A DNA stretch of 57,500 bases, taken from Cristatella mucedo. Lineage: Eukaryota; Bryozoa; Phylactolaemata; Cristatellidae. Below, piece after piece: positions 1 to 54,260 of this stretch (the first letter of the stretch is position 1; each line of letters starts with the position of its first letter). The DNA lies in the NCBI GenBank assembly GCA_009760855.2, contig WPIO01000048.1, positions 2,682,501-2,740,000 of the forward strand. Direction: 5' to 3'. The position numbers and the translations under genes are program-made. The notes below the pieces were generated by a model. That model was not told where the DNA came from. It saw nothing but the letters and a program-made list of their open reading frames with translations, and searched no databases.

Positions 1-1420
1 GAACGTATGTGCGCTTGCATCGAGACTTTACGAGGAATGAGAATGGGAGCTTCGTGCAGCCGATTTCTCGTCGATTCGCCTAAGGACTGTGGTATTAGCT
101 CCTGCCATAGCTGTCGGTTGCCGTGCATTTTTGACAATTAACATGCAAAATAGCTTAAAAACTCTACGACCTCACTTTTTATCGCGATGACATTTCAAGC
201 GCAGTGACCATTGGAGCGTTTCGCAGCCAATTGGTAGTCGATCTGCAATGGAATGTAGTGGATTGCTGCTTCGAGCCGAGCCGTTGCCGTAGATTTCCGT
301 GCATTGCCCGAGATTGCACAAACGCAATCGATTAGCACGCTGTGGTTGCACTTTAAACCGTGTGCTTTGTAATCCTTATTAAATAGGAGTACTGAGAAAC
401 CGATTTCGGGGCATTTTGCATTGGACTGTTGTAGATTGCGGTATTGGCCTGGGCCATTGCAATCGATTGCAGTGCATCGCTGCAGAATGGTCAAGGCAAT
501 TATAGTAAAATTGTGTGAGTATACAGTAAACGAAGAGTAGAGCAGCGTGCAATTGTAATTAGAATTTCTATTTTACTCGTTCTGGTCGCTTTGCGATAAT
601 TTCGGCGGATTGCGGCATGGTACCGGGCACCGTTGCAATCAATTGTGGGGCCGTGTATGAGAACGCGTTTGATCAATGGAGTGCAATTTTGTGGGTTCAC
701 TTTGAACTGCGCCTAGATTTACATACAATATTACTTAAAGCTTCACGATAGCGATTTGAGGATGATTTGCAGTGGATTAGAGTGGATTGCGGCATTTCCC
801 CAGATTTTTTCGGGCGATTGCCGAGCATTGCCAGAGTTCACGGATTGACAGTTTTCTTATTTTAAGTGGGTGTGCACAGAAACTGCGCTTGAATATGCAA
901 TTAAAACTGGACTTCGGCGCATTTCATTTCTAATAATTTTCCGGTGGATGCGGTGGATTGGAGTGGATTGCTATATTAGCCCGGGCTATTGCAGTCGATT
1001 GCAGTGCATTGCAAGAGAACGGCCGTGCCAATGCAAGTGAGATTTTATGAGCAGAATTGTCGCAGAGTGAGATTTTATGAGCAGAATTTTCGCAGAGTTT
1101 TCGCAGCAGTCACATGCAATCAAAGACGGAGATTTTCGCACAAGACTTCATTCGTTGTGCGGTAGATTGTGCAGTGGATTTTGGTATCGGCTTGGGCCGC
1201 TGCAGTTTATTTTAGTGGACTTCATGAGAACGCGTGAGCGGAGTTGCGCGAAATTGTGTGGGTACATTTTACATGTAGCTTAGTTTTATATTCAAAACTT
1301 GTTGAAGCTTTTTGCAGCTGATTTGTGGTGGATTTGAGGCAAACTAAAGTGGATTGCGGTACAGGCATCCGTCATTGCAGCTCATTTGCCTAAATTTGCG
1401 TTTGAGAAATGACTTAAAAT
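1..1420. repeat. Diverged tandem repeat, period about 175 bp
   Basis: A recurring block (GTGGATTGCGG... then GGGCCATTGCAATCGATTGC and GCAGTGCATTGC) appears near 255, 432, 605, 775, 955, 1170 and 1345, a spacing of roughly 170-215 bases. Secondary anchors such as AACTGCGC recur at matching offsets. Copies are strongly degenerate. The array may begin before the window. No open reading frame in it looks real. Confidence 0.6.
1037..1096. repeat. 30-bp tandem duplication
   Basis: Two adjacent 30-base units starting GTGAGATTTTATGAGCAGAA differ at one visible base (TTG versus TTT before TCGCAGA). It lies inside the diverged ~175-bp array and is much younger than it. Confidence 0.85.
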
Positions 1421-1990
1421 TTGGTGGAGTGATAAAATCGAAGGTGTACTACAATATCTGCTTGAAATTTAAGCTCGGCAACGCCCTCCTCCGATTTGGA
1501 CATGTATCGTTGCTAGTGTGTCGTAGCCAATTTCCAACTACATTGGCCAAGGAGTATAATCGTGCTAGACTTCATCTGGTAGCCGTCCGATATCAGACCG
1601 CCCCCGTTTCAAAATTGCATCGCAAAGTCGAATGAAGGACGGGTTGCGGTCCATTCGGAACGGACAGCGTAGAAGCGCCTTTACACGGGGCGCAGGGGTA
1701 GCCGAGTGACTTCGCCGTTAAAGATCGCCTTTAATCGACTTTGAAAGGAGAAATTTTACAAGGCAATCGCAAGATCAAGGTTTTTTCTAGCTTGCTCCAT
1801 GCCACGAAGTGTTGGTCAAGATTCTTGATTTCAGTACGTGGTCGTTGTAGGTTTGACATCTGCGGCCTTGACCGCTCACCCTACGAATCTGATGCATCGC
1901 TGTGTGCGAACTTAAGAACCACACACGGCATAGAATCTGAGGCTTCACGCCTTGAAATCCGATGTAAGTGTGAAATTATCTGCGGCTAGA
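1421..1990. other. Unassigned interval
   Basis: No recognisable coding region. At 1695-1715 GGGGTAGCCGAGTGAC resembles a tRNA A box, but I found no matching B box downstream. Confidence 0.4.
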
Positions 1991-2133
1991 TAAATATAAT
2001 TCATTTATATAGCGCCCCAAGAGAACTTAATCTCTATTCAGGCGCTTCACATATGCCTCGGGGGTCGAGCCCACGACCACAGCCAGGCCTTGGTCGGGGC
2101 GAGCACCTTAACCGCTGGACCAAACCAGCTCGG
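1991..2133 (-). mobile_element. SINE family 1, full copy
   Basis: Read on the minus strand: a tRNA-like head with A-box-like TGGTCCAGCGG and B box GGGCTCGACCC, then a 3' part GAAGCGCCTGAATAGAGATT and GTTCTCTTGGGGCGCT, identical in plan to the 3' end of the LINEs here, then an AT-rich tail. A second copy at 48583-48732 differs at about seven positions by eye. A partial extra copy of the head (CCGCTGGACCAAACCAGCT) lies at about 2191-2212. Confidence 0.85.
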
Positions 2134-2780
2134 ACCGTACTATCTCATACCTCATAACTTTACCACAGCTGTGGTAATGCTGGACCGCTGGACCAAACCA
2201 GCTTGGCTAGATAATACAGGATAGATAACTACAGGAAGCTGAATAGAGCCTGGCGCTCTCGTGCTAGCGATTTGTATTGCTTTCTGAGGAATGAGCAGTA
2301 TTAATTACGACTGGCATATTCTGCATACTCGAGTGTATTGGTGGCTGCTTCTATGAATCGTTGAACGCGCTTCAAGGCGAGGCTTCTACCTCTACGAGTA
2401 TTAGTCGTACGGCTGTGAGCTGTCGCAAGCACTTGCTACTTACTTGCGTGTTTGTGCAAAACAAACCATAGTAAGAAGCCCGGTCCACGCGCCTGTAACA
2501 TCGATTACTAAGCAAGCAATTTCGGAAAGAACACCAGCGTTCATTCGCTCGTCGAAAGAACGCTCGAAATCTAGTTTGTGGATGCCAATCGAGCTCTCGA
2601 TTTTTCTAGTACGCAAACCAACGCATATGCGTGTGCCTAGGATGGAGAAAATAATATTAACAATAACACGTTTGCATAGCGCCCTAGAGAACTTCCTCTA
2701 TTTCTAGGCACTTTGCATACACTGTGAAGAGAAGGGGACCAAGCACTGAGCCCTGAGGTACCTCTTACTTTAGCGATTCA

Positions 2781-5046
2781 CAGAGGCGTAGCAAGGGGTG
2801 GGCAGGGGTACAAAAGGTGGGCAGGGGGACCGGATGTCCTCGGGCGTCAAGGCCAATGGGGTAACAAAAGAAAAATGGATTGTCTACGTGTTTTAACTCT
2901 TTCAAGTGAGAATACCAATCTTGATTTCAAGCAAGTCCTTGTTTTAATGGACTTTACTATTGCTGGCTTGGCGAGTTAAGCATTTTTGCCGACTTTGACC
3001 AGCTCTGCTACGACAACGCAGCCGTCATGTCTGGCCGCTAGTCTGGTGTCCAAAAGAGAATACTGTCCAGAAATGAGAAGGCAATTTTTGTAAACTGTGA
3101 TAACCGCAGCTTGAAACTGGCAGGAGTTCGCTACAAGTCAAGATTCCGTTGTCATTACCTTTTTAGGAAGACTATAGAGAACCTACTTATTCTTTTAGAG
3201 ATCAACTCTGAAGTGGGAAGAACTGAGGAAAGTCTTGGCAATCACAGCCAAACGTGATTACGCGACAAGGTGGAGTGCAAGAGTGGAGGCTGCAAAAGCT
3301 TGTAGCCGAGTTCCAGGGGTCAGAGGCTATTTCCCGCCAAGCCCCGCCATACTCTGGCCACGCCCCCCTCGCCATGCCGCCGAGCTAGGGTAAGACGAGC
3401 GGCCGTCAAGTTTAGACCTCTTTATAATATCGCATGCGCCAACAAAAACAGGGGAACTAAGCAAGTCTACATGGAGGGTCCTATACACAGTACACTGTAG
3501 GGGCGCGAGACGACGCAGCGGACAAACGCGTTAGTTGGTCAGTCGGCTTCCGCAGTCCCGCCGTTGTAGCGACTCCGTTCCAACAGTACGAGCGTAGGCC
3601 GTAAAAGATCCGGCTAGCTGAGTAACTGCTTGGCTTGTCTGAGTCGACGTCTACCACAGTTGAGAGCTTCCGCCGAAAGACGCCAACTCACGGGGGGTCA
3701 CGAACACGCTACACGGGGAACGCGGAGTATATAAGTCACAACAACGAGCGTGCTATCCAGCTCCGCTTGGGCCTTGGGCACTCGTTGCCTTGCGTGCGTG
3801 GCCGCATTGCCGGAGTATGCCTGCACCCATCCAGGTGCATAACTCGGCAAGACCGGGAGCCTCCAACACCACGACTTAGTCAGCCAACTTTCCTAACCCA
3901 AGAGCCCCGGTGACCCCTTGTCACCGCACATCCGGCCATACCCATAGGTCAGACCCCCGGCCAGCCTGTGACCCTTACCGCATATGCAGCCGTCCCGTCC
4001 CAGCCAACCAAACCTAGCCTGGGTACGAGCTATCAATGATGCAATGAACAGCATTTAAATTGTTTGCTCTGCTATTATTTTGGTAATCATCTTAAAGAAG
4101 ATTGGCCCTGTTCAGGAAAGACTGCTGGATCTGAAAATGAACTTCAAAGACGGCTCTCCACTCTCTTGAGATTGAGTTGTCCAGACTTTGAGAAGACCTG
4201 TGCCATGAATCACAACTAGATGCCAAAAGTAGAAATGAGTTATGGGGCGCTGCAGTTGAACATAGACTCCAACGAAGGACACAGATTCCTATAGAACTCT
4301 AGAAATATATTGGTCTCCCGGCAGATGAGATCTAAAGAATAATTAATGACAGCATAGACTAAGTCTCCGACAAGAAATTACAACTAGGTTATCCCTGCTC
4401 ACAGAGTTTGATTTTAAATTTGGTTCTTTGTTGAAAGTTGAGGAGCTTTTGAGGAGACTTGACCGGACCAAACTAGCAATCTCTAGATCTCAGAGGCTTC
4501 TGTTGTTCAGACATTGATGGAATAAAGCTGTACAACGAATTATGTGACTATAAAATGCTTCTTGCCACAAGTCACGACTCGGCACTAAAGACACCACCGG
4601 AACTCGTGTCTTTCATCGCCAGTTACGGAACAGGTTTTTCCTAATTTGAGTTGCCTTGCAAGGTTTTCCCACCATAGCTGTATCAGTTGCCAGCTGTGAA
4701 CATTCCTTTAGCTGAAGATAATGCATTTGAGAGCATCAATGGGCAAGACCGACTCTCTGATTTGGCCTTGCTAAGCATAGAGAAAGAAACACTGAAAAAT
4801 ATTGACTTTCAAACTGTAATAGACCAGTTCACCAAGTTGAAGCCCAGAAAAACTCACTTAAGCTAAAGCTGTGATAGCTACCTTGTACCTTTACTATAGT
4901 TAGCAGAACTTTCTCAACTGGATATGTCTTCTGGTGTTTTTTGCATTTCTTCTGTGATGGAGCTATTTTGCAGCAGTTCTTGAAAAGGGGAGGGGCGCCA
5001 TTTGTAGCTTTGTCCCCGAGCGCTGAAAGGCCTCATTATGCCTATG
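2781..5046 (+). mobile_element. hAT-superfamily DNA transposon, degenerate
   Basis: Starts CAGAGGCGTAGCAAGG and ends CATTATGCCTATG; the ends are imperfect inverted repeats (about 11 of 16 match). It is flanked by GCGATTCA (2773-2780) and GGGATTCA (5047-5054), an 8-bp target duplication with one mismatch, as expected for hAT. Plus-strand remnants of a transposase occur in order: ATRWSARVEAAKA (about 3265-3305), LFALLLFW (about 4060), RLQRRTQIPIEL (about 4270-4305), IAVSVASCEHSFS and, after a frameshift, GQDRLSDLALLSIEKE (about 4740-4790), the hAT C-terminal dimerisation region. Frameshifts and stops make it inactive. Confidence 0.85.
3310..4040. mobile_element. GC-rich insertion inside the hAT transposase
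   Basis: Between the WSAR motif and the LFALLLFW motif, normally about 50 residues apart in this transposase family, lie roughly 700 bases of GC-rich sequence unlike the AT-richer transposase on each side. It contains TATATAAG at 3728-3735 and an open frame (3635-3913) without recognisable domains. Exact ends and class are unknown; it may be a SINE-like or promoter-bearing element. Confidence 0.4.
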
Positions 5047-5399
5047 GGGATTCATCGGATGACCTTTATCTCTTCATATCAATACTCTGGAGTCTCCCAA
5101 TGAGATAGGATTTAAACTATTTTAGTTCAATGTCATTAATGCCCAGGTCAGGTGAGAGGCGGTCGAAAAGAAGTTGGTAATCGATACTATCAAAAGCGCC
5201 CGAAAGATCGAGCAAAACAAGCAAATAAACTCTAATTAAGTCTGCATTTCTGAGAAGGCCGTTGTAAGCCTTAAACAATGCCGACTCTGTGGTGTGATTA
5301 GCTCTAAAAAAAGGCAATATAATTGAATTGATAGCTATGTTTGAAATATCGATGTAAGAGTTCAGCTGGTATGCCCCAACTCCCTGAACGAAGTGACAG

Positions 5400-8300
5400 T
5401 TCTTCATGCACCACTTACAGTGGTTGCTTCGAGACTTCTGCCATAATGACCTACTGAGGTGATGGATTGCTACTATAATACTGCAACGCTCTTTTACTAC
5501 TCTGCGATTGTGCTGCTGCTGATGTTTGATGGTGTCAGCGTGATTGTTGAGAGCTCTCACTTCGACCCTGTGAGGAACCGTACTGTGGTTGCTGTTCAGT
5601 ATTTGGGCAACACTCTTTGTCGTCATATGCTTTCCTATAACGAAGATGGCCACTTGCTGACTTCACGCTTTCTGAAAGCCGTATCGTCATGTGTCACTTT
5701 TTAAATTTGAACCTCACACTAAGGTATTGTTGCTCAGCCATCGTGCCTCAAAATATTTCTCTGCCATCCTCCTGTAGTGGAGCGATTTTGTTCTATGACA
5801 ATGTCTCCGGCGATGGCTGTTCTTGTGGAGTCTTACGACACAGAGACACGGCATGGACGTGAGCAGTAAACGAGACTCAATCTTTATTCTCTCAAAGGGT
5901 ACATATACGAGCTGGCTGACTCACCATAGATAGGGGAGGGCATATGTGGTGGGCCACATCCTGACATCAAAGGTCGGAAGCTGCACCGAGTCAATTGCCC
6001 AACCACCTGCTGCAGGCGGGCCATACATTAGTGGTCGATGCTGCTGCACAAATTACAATATCAGAAGCAGCAGGGTCACACAACAATTTTCTAGTTTTAG
6101 TTCTAGTATAGTTTACTATGAACCTACGGGACATCTGAACCCGCCGATTGTCCGCTAGTTCCATAAATGGAAAACTCACCTCAAGAAAATTGGTAATTTC
6201 ATATATTTTTCTCTGGCCCAAATGAGTTAAATTTTCCTAAGAAACTCTTCTCTGAAACATTATTGTGGATGTTGTTTGTGTTCGCAAACCGTTGATAGGC
6301 CATTGTAGCTCTCGAAACTTGAGTGGTCATTCAGTCATCGAATTTTGACCCAAAAGCTGCACCACGACATGCGGTGAACCGGCACATTGACGTGAATATT
6401 TGGCTAAGGCAAGGCCGCTCGAAGCTTACATAATCGAGTCACTAATTCTGTACTGGTTTAATTCCGAAAATGGTAGTAGTTGTGGCTAATCAGCCGCATG
6501 GTCATTGACACCTTCAATAACCGCAAGCTCGGCGGTACCTAGTAGACACTTAAGACGGGCATTCGGTAATCTTGAAGGTACTTCGAAAGCTGTCACTAAG
6601 CTAAAAGGCAGGTGCTATTAAGTTCAGCCTCGGAAGAAGGCCGTGAACAATTTTGTCTCATTCACTTTTGACCTTTAAGTGACCATAGTAATTAGGCCTC
6701 CGATAGGCGATTTCATTTTTTCTAAAAAATGGTTATGCATGAAGATCTGGAAGTCTGTTGCTGATCAGATTTCTCACGTGACCAGGTGTGCAGTCAATAA
6801 GTATCTACTAAGCCATGATAATGAGTTGTTCGTTATTTTAGTTTGCAAGTTGTTCTCGATTTTCTACACCCCCTACTCTTAGCCTTTCCGACATCTCATT
6901 GCGAGCTCTAAAATAACAGATCTTACTCCTTCCACGCGTTTGAATCTTTCATCTCCAATCCCACTTGTGTTATTACTCATGCTTGCAGTTATGTCACCTG
7001 TCTCGTTCGATGGTTCTGTCGCCTGCACGAAGATGAAATATAAAACGTTAAATAGACGTAGTGTTCATCGTTCTGCCACCATCGCATGGCCATCTTTACT
7101 GACATCTGCTTCGCCCTGGTGTCTTGGTGGTCATTACACTAGGAACGATCGTATCGGGTGCCCATTGATAAAAAAATTACATGATATAGACCGTCGGCAT
7201 GTGCAAATTGGCATACTCCATAAAACAATATAATCTGAGTCAGAAGAAACTCCAAACACCCAAATAATATGAGTAAGAAGAGATTATGTTAACGGAGCAC
7301 AGTTTGTTTCCAGCAAAATAGTTGACGCGTTGTCTATGGTTTTTAGCTTCTTATAGTGGCACTGGTCTTTTTCATCAAGCGCTTGTACTTTGAAGCTTTC
7401 AAACCAATCGTAGGGGAATTCGACTTTTTAATTGCAAGAATACTCAGTGAGGCTTATTGAACAAGGACATACTGCAACGTTCACTATAATTTAAGGGCTG
7501 GCTCTTCTGATGAAAGATTACTTGGGTGTATCCTTATTTGGGATGCATTCGCCTTTTGGCAATAACTGAGAAGCTTATCCGAACAGGAAGTTACGAGTAT
7601 GCCTTTGAGTCTCACCTAAGAGTGACGTAGTAAGAAAGTATGGCATACTGGTCATGGCAACAATTACAGAGACAAGTACACAGACAGGAGGTCACTATTA
7701 TGATGCCTTGTCAGCACCATGAGGGTCTACTAGAATGGCCGAGAGCTTCAAGTCGCCAGGGTACCTCGCAGGGCTAACAGGAGACACAAGTTATGGTATA
7801 ATGCTTCGGCAGGTAAACAGATATAGTGAATATATAGGATACTTAATTCATTGAACGCAGGTAATCATTACCTTTTTGTATAATTGCACTCTTCCTTCTT
7901 GCAGCACATTAGAATAACAATGTGGTATTACCACCTATTTTAACGCAAACAACGTGGCTCCACTACTTAATTAAACACAACATCAAAGGGCATACACATA
8001 GGTCAGTCTCGAAGGTGGGGCTGCAGAACCTAACTTCTGAATGACAACGACGTCATGTCAACACGGTACTCTTAATGTACAACACGGTACTCAAGTGACT
8101 CTTCCATGTAGACAGGCACGCACCGGACACAATCAGTGTTCATACAATGACCATACAGAACTGATTGTCACTTAAAGGATCTGCACATGCCTTGATATTC
8201 TAGTTTGAGACAGCTCATTGTTCGCGTAGCACGCAATTGAAATCCTGGCAAGAAGTAATCCGGCAATCTGGAGGCAGCTGATCGACAAATGGCAAGAGGC

Positions 8301-8436
8301 TGGATGTTGCTGATCGGTCGCACAGCAAAAGGTCACGTCTAAATGTCGGCATGCAAACGCCGCCGGCCAGGATCAATCCACAAGGCACTTGTGAGACAGC
8401 AGTCCACAGACAGAAAGCAAGCAAGGCCTAATCCTG
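5400..8436. other. 3' flank of the PKC gene, unassigned
   Basis: Presumably 3' UTR near 8436 and intergenic further left. No convincing exon, tRNA or named transposon was found. 5810-6240 has a mosaic look (AT-poor blocks, a TTTATT at 5883) that may be an old repeat. Confidence 0.4.
7427..7432 (-). promoter_or_regulatory. Possible polyadenylation signal (ATTAAA)
   Basis: The minus strand reads ATTAAA about 1 kb past the PKC stop codon. I saw no AATAAA on the minus strand between the stop and this point; the next one noticed is at 5883-5888. Hexamers occur by chance, so this is only a candidate 3' end. Confidence 0.2.
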
Positions 8437-52176
<43,740 letters not shown>

Positions 52177-53696
52177 CTACAGCAGCAAACGAATCAAGCA
52201 TCTGCCAATGCAAAACACCACTGACACAGTGTGCTTCGGAGAAGGCACGCTAAGGACATGGCGTCCTATAGACATGGCTCCCTATGGACACGGTGCATTC
52301 AGCGAGCGGCAATAGTCGAAGCAATTTCCTGACGAGACTTGATAGTAAGCCAGAAGGACTGGGTACAAATTCTACAGTATTTGAAAAACTCGTCCTCCAC
52401 AAGTTGTACATATGAATGAGAAAAATGTGTTCTTGGTAAATGCAAACAGTCGTCAAACGTCTATCTGCATCTTAACACTAGGAACTGCACGAAGCAGCCT
52501 GGCTGCTCTGTTTGGCTCTAGCCTCCTTACACTGTGTGTGCGTGCATGCATATATTGAAGCTAACTGGCTGGGGAAAACTGGGCCCAGGGCTGAAACCGG
52601 ACCGCGGCAGACACCGGACCGAGGCAGATATCTGACAGAGGCAGACACTGGAAGACAGGGTTTCCACAGCAGTGATTGTCCAAATAGTTGCTCCGTGGCA
52701 CAGGTCAAACCAAGTCGCAAAGCATCGCATGGTGATGACATTGCTACTTCAGAAAGATGCTTTAGTTCAGATGCTTTAGCTGTGGTAGAGTCTGTGGGCT
52801 GTTTGTGGCAAAGGCACGGCACAGCTGATTGGTCATCGACCGCATTCTGCAACTGAGGCCTTTCTTGGAACTAATACAGGGCATGCAATATTCAAAATGG
52901 TACCAACGACTCGTCGGCCTAAATTAAGAATGGCACATAAGCAAAACCCCGACCAGCTCAATAAGCCTACTCTCGGCTAGTTAGACCGAGATAATGACAT
53001 CGACGATCAAAATTTTTCTACTGTTTGAGCATCAGGCATGTCTGATGTCCATATGCTGTCAGAAACTAGTGCAGCTGAAGGGCACCGCCCGAGGGCAGGT
53101 TGCTTTGCACAAAGGCTAGACGTGCAGAGCCAAAGAAGAAACCTGAGCCTGGTAACTGAGAGGTGCAAGCTTATCCAAGAGAACGACATGAAAGTGGTTG
53201 GATATTTATTGCTGTGCAAATGTGGACCACAGGTCAGACATGGTAAAAGAAAAACAGTGGTCTTATTGTTAAAGCTTGCTTCAGGGCATGGCCCGGAATG
53301 GATTTAGACCCGATTCCAAAGAGCATAGCATGATGAGCAGCTGTGCTCACATCGATTAATAACATGCTACGAAACAGTGAAAACGAATGCGACCATGCCA
53401 CCGCGACCGTGCCAGCATGCCTCAGGGTCTGTCAGGCCATGGATACACTTTATAAATCCATCTGCATTTCTGAATCCTTAAAGGCCTTCAAACTTGACCG
53501 AAGAGCAAGCAAATTAACCGACGCTAGCCCTTTGAGCACTCTCCAAGTAAGACAGAAGATTAGCACAATGGATCAAGCAGCAATGGCAGGTCGCCTCGCA
53601 GTTCACTCAACGGCTCAGAAAGCCGCTGAGTGGTTCACTGCCGGAGCCGCCCACTGAGCACAACCTCAGCCAGCTGCCGCCCTGCTTTGAACCAGG
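52177..53696. other. Region upstream of PKC exon a
   Basis: Should be intron. I searched the minus strand for the C1B Cys/His pattern (FCDHCG) and the HTE..RG linker that precedes C2 and saw neither here nor further right. Confidence 0.45.
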
Positions 53697-53803
53697 GTGA
53701 GGCACTCGAGCTAAACGACCGAGGTCGTGGACTCGAGCCCTACGGCAGCATGTGTGCAGCGCCTGGATTAATATTAAGCTCTCTTAGGGCGAAATACAAA
53801 TGA
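53697..53803 (+). mobile_element. SINE family 1 copy, plus strand
   Basis: CTCGAGCTAAACGACCGAGG (A-box region), GTGGACTCGAGCCC (B box), then CAGCGCCTGGATTAATATTA, GCTCTCTTAGGGCG and AATACAAATGA: tRNA-like head fused to the LINE-type tail. Confidence 0.75.
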
Positions 53804-54054
53804 CACATTTGAATTTTGTAGCAATCGCTGAGTATGCTCTATTGCATGTAATCGTTTTTCTCTTGGTCTGAAAGAAACACTAAGAGAATCCGGAGGGCCT
53901 CTACAGCCATCACTCATTTATTTTACTCGTAGCCTGTCTGCAGTAGGGGCTAGCCAAAAATCTTGCCTTGAGTTTCATCAAACTGATGTGCATAATCAGA
54001 TGCCAGCCTGAGCATAGAAACCGAGGAACGAACAAGGGCAATGAGCCTCGGCTG

Positions 54055-54260
54055 GATAGCAGCAGTGGGAATAGCAGCCACAGAGGCAGGGATAGCGGTA
54101 GCAGGGACAGCGGTAGCAGGGACAGCAGCAGCAGGGACAGCGGCAGCAGGGACAGCAGCAGCAGGGACAGCAGCAGCAGGGATAGTGGCGGCGGGGATAG
54201 TGGCAGCGGGGATAGTGGCAGCGGGGATAGTGGCAGCAGGAACAGCAGCAGCAGCAATCG
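54055..54260. repeat. 15-bp minisatellite (GCAGCAGGGACAGCG-like)
   Basis: About a dozen units of 15 bases, GCAGCAGGGACAGCA/GCG and GTGGCAGCGGGGATA variants. Open in several frames of both strands (Arg-Asp-Ser-rich, Ala-Gly-rich and Leu/Pro-rich readings), so coding is not implied. Confidence 0.9.

Larger units (their letters stand above)
2655..5380 (-). mobile_element. L2/CR1-like LINE, internally deleted, split by a hAT insertion
   Basis: From about 5380 down to 5047 the minus strand encodes reverse transcriptase: TTESALF, then motif A LLVLLDLSGAFDSIDYQLLF, then FKSYLIGR. It resumes left of the hAT at 2780 with motif B' VPQGSVLGPLLF (2761-2726). If the hAT and one 8-bp target duplication are removed, the two halves join in the same frame. 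Directly after motif B' the sequence jumps to the LINE 3' tail (2716-2666) and an AT-rich end, so the catalytic motif C region and thumb are deleted. There are several stops; it is a dead element. Confidence 0.85.

Noticed and set aside
1-1640. CRISPR-like array
   Set aside because: The repeats are long, degenerate and contiguous without unique spacers; a eukaryotic satellite fits better.
3635-3913. Open frame of 92 codons within the GC-rich insertion
   Set aside because: No domain and GC-rich composition makes chance frames likely; kept only as part of the insertion.
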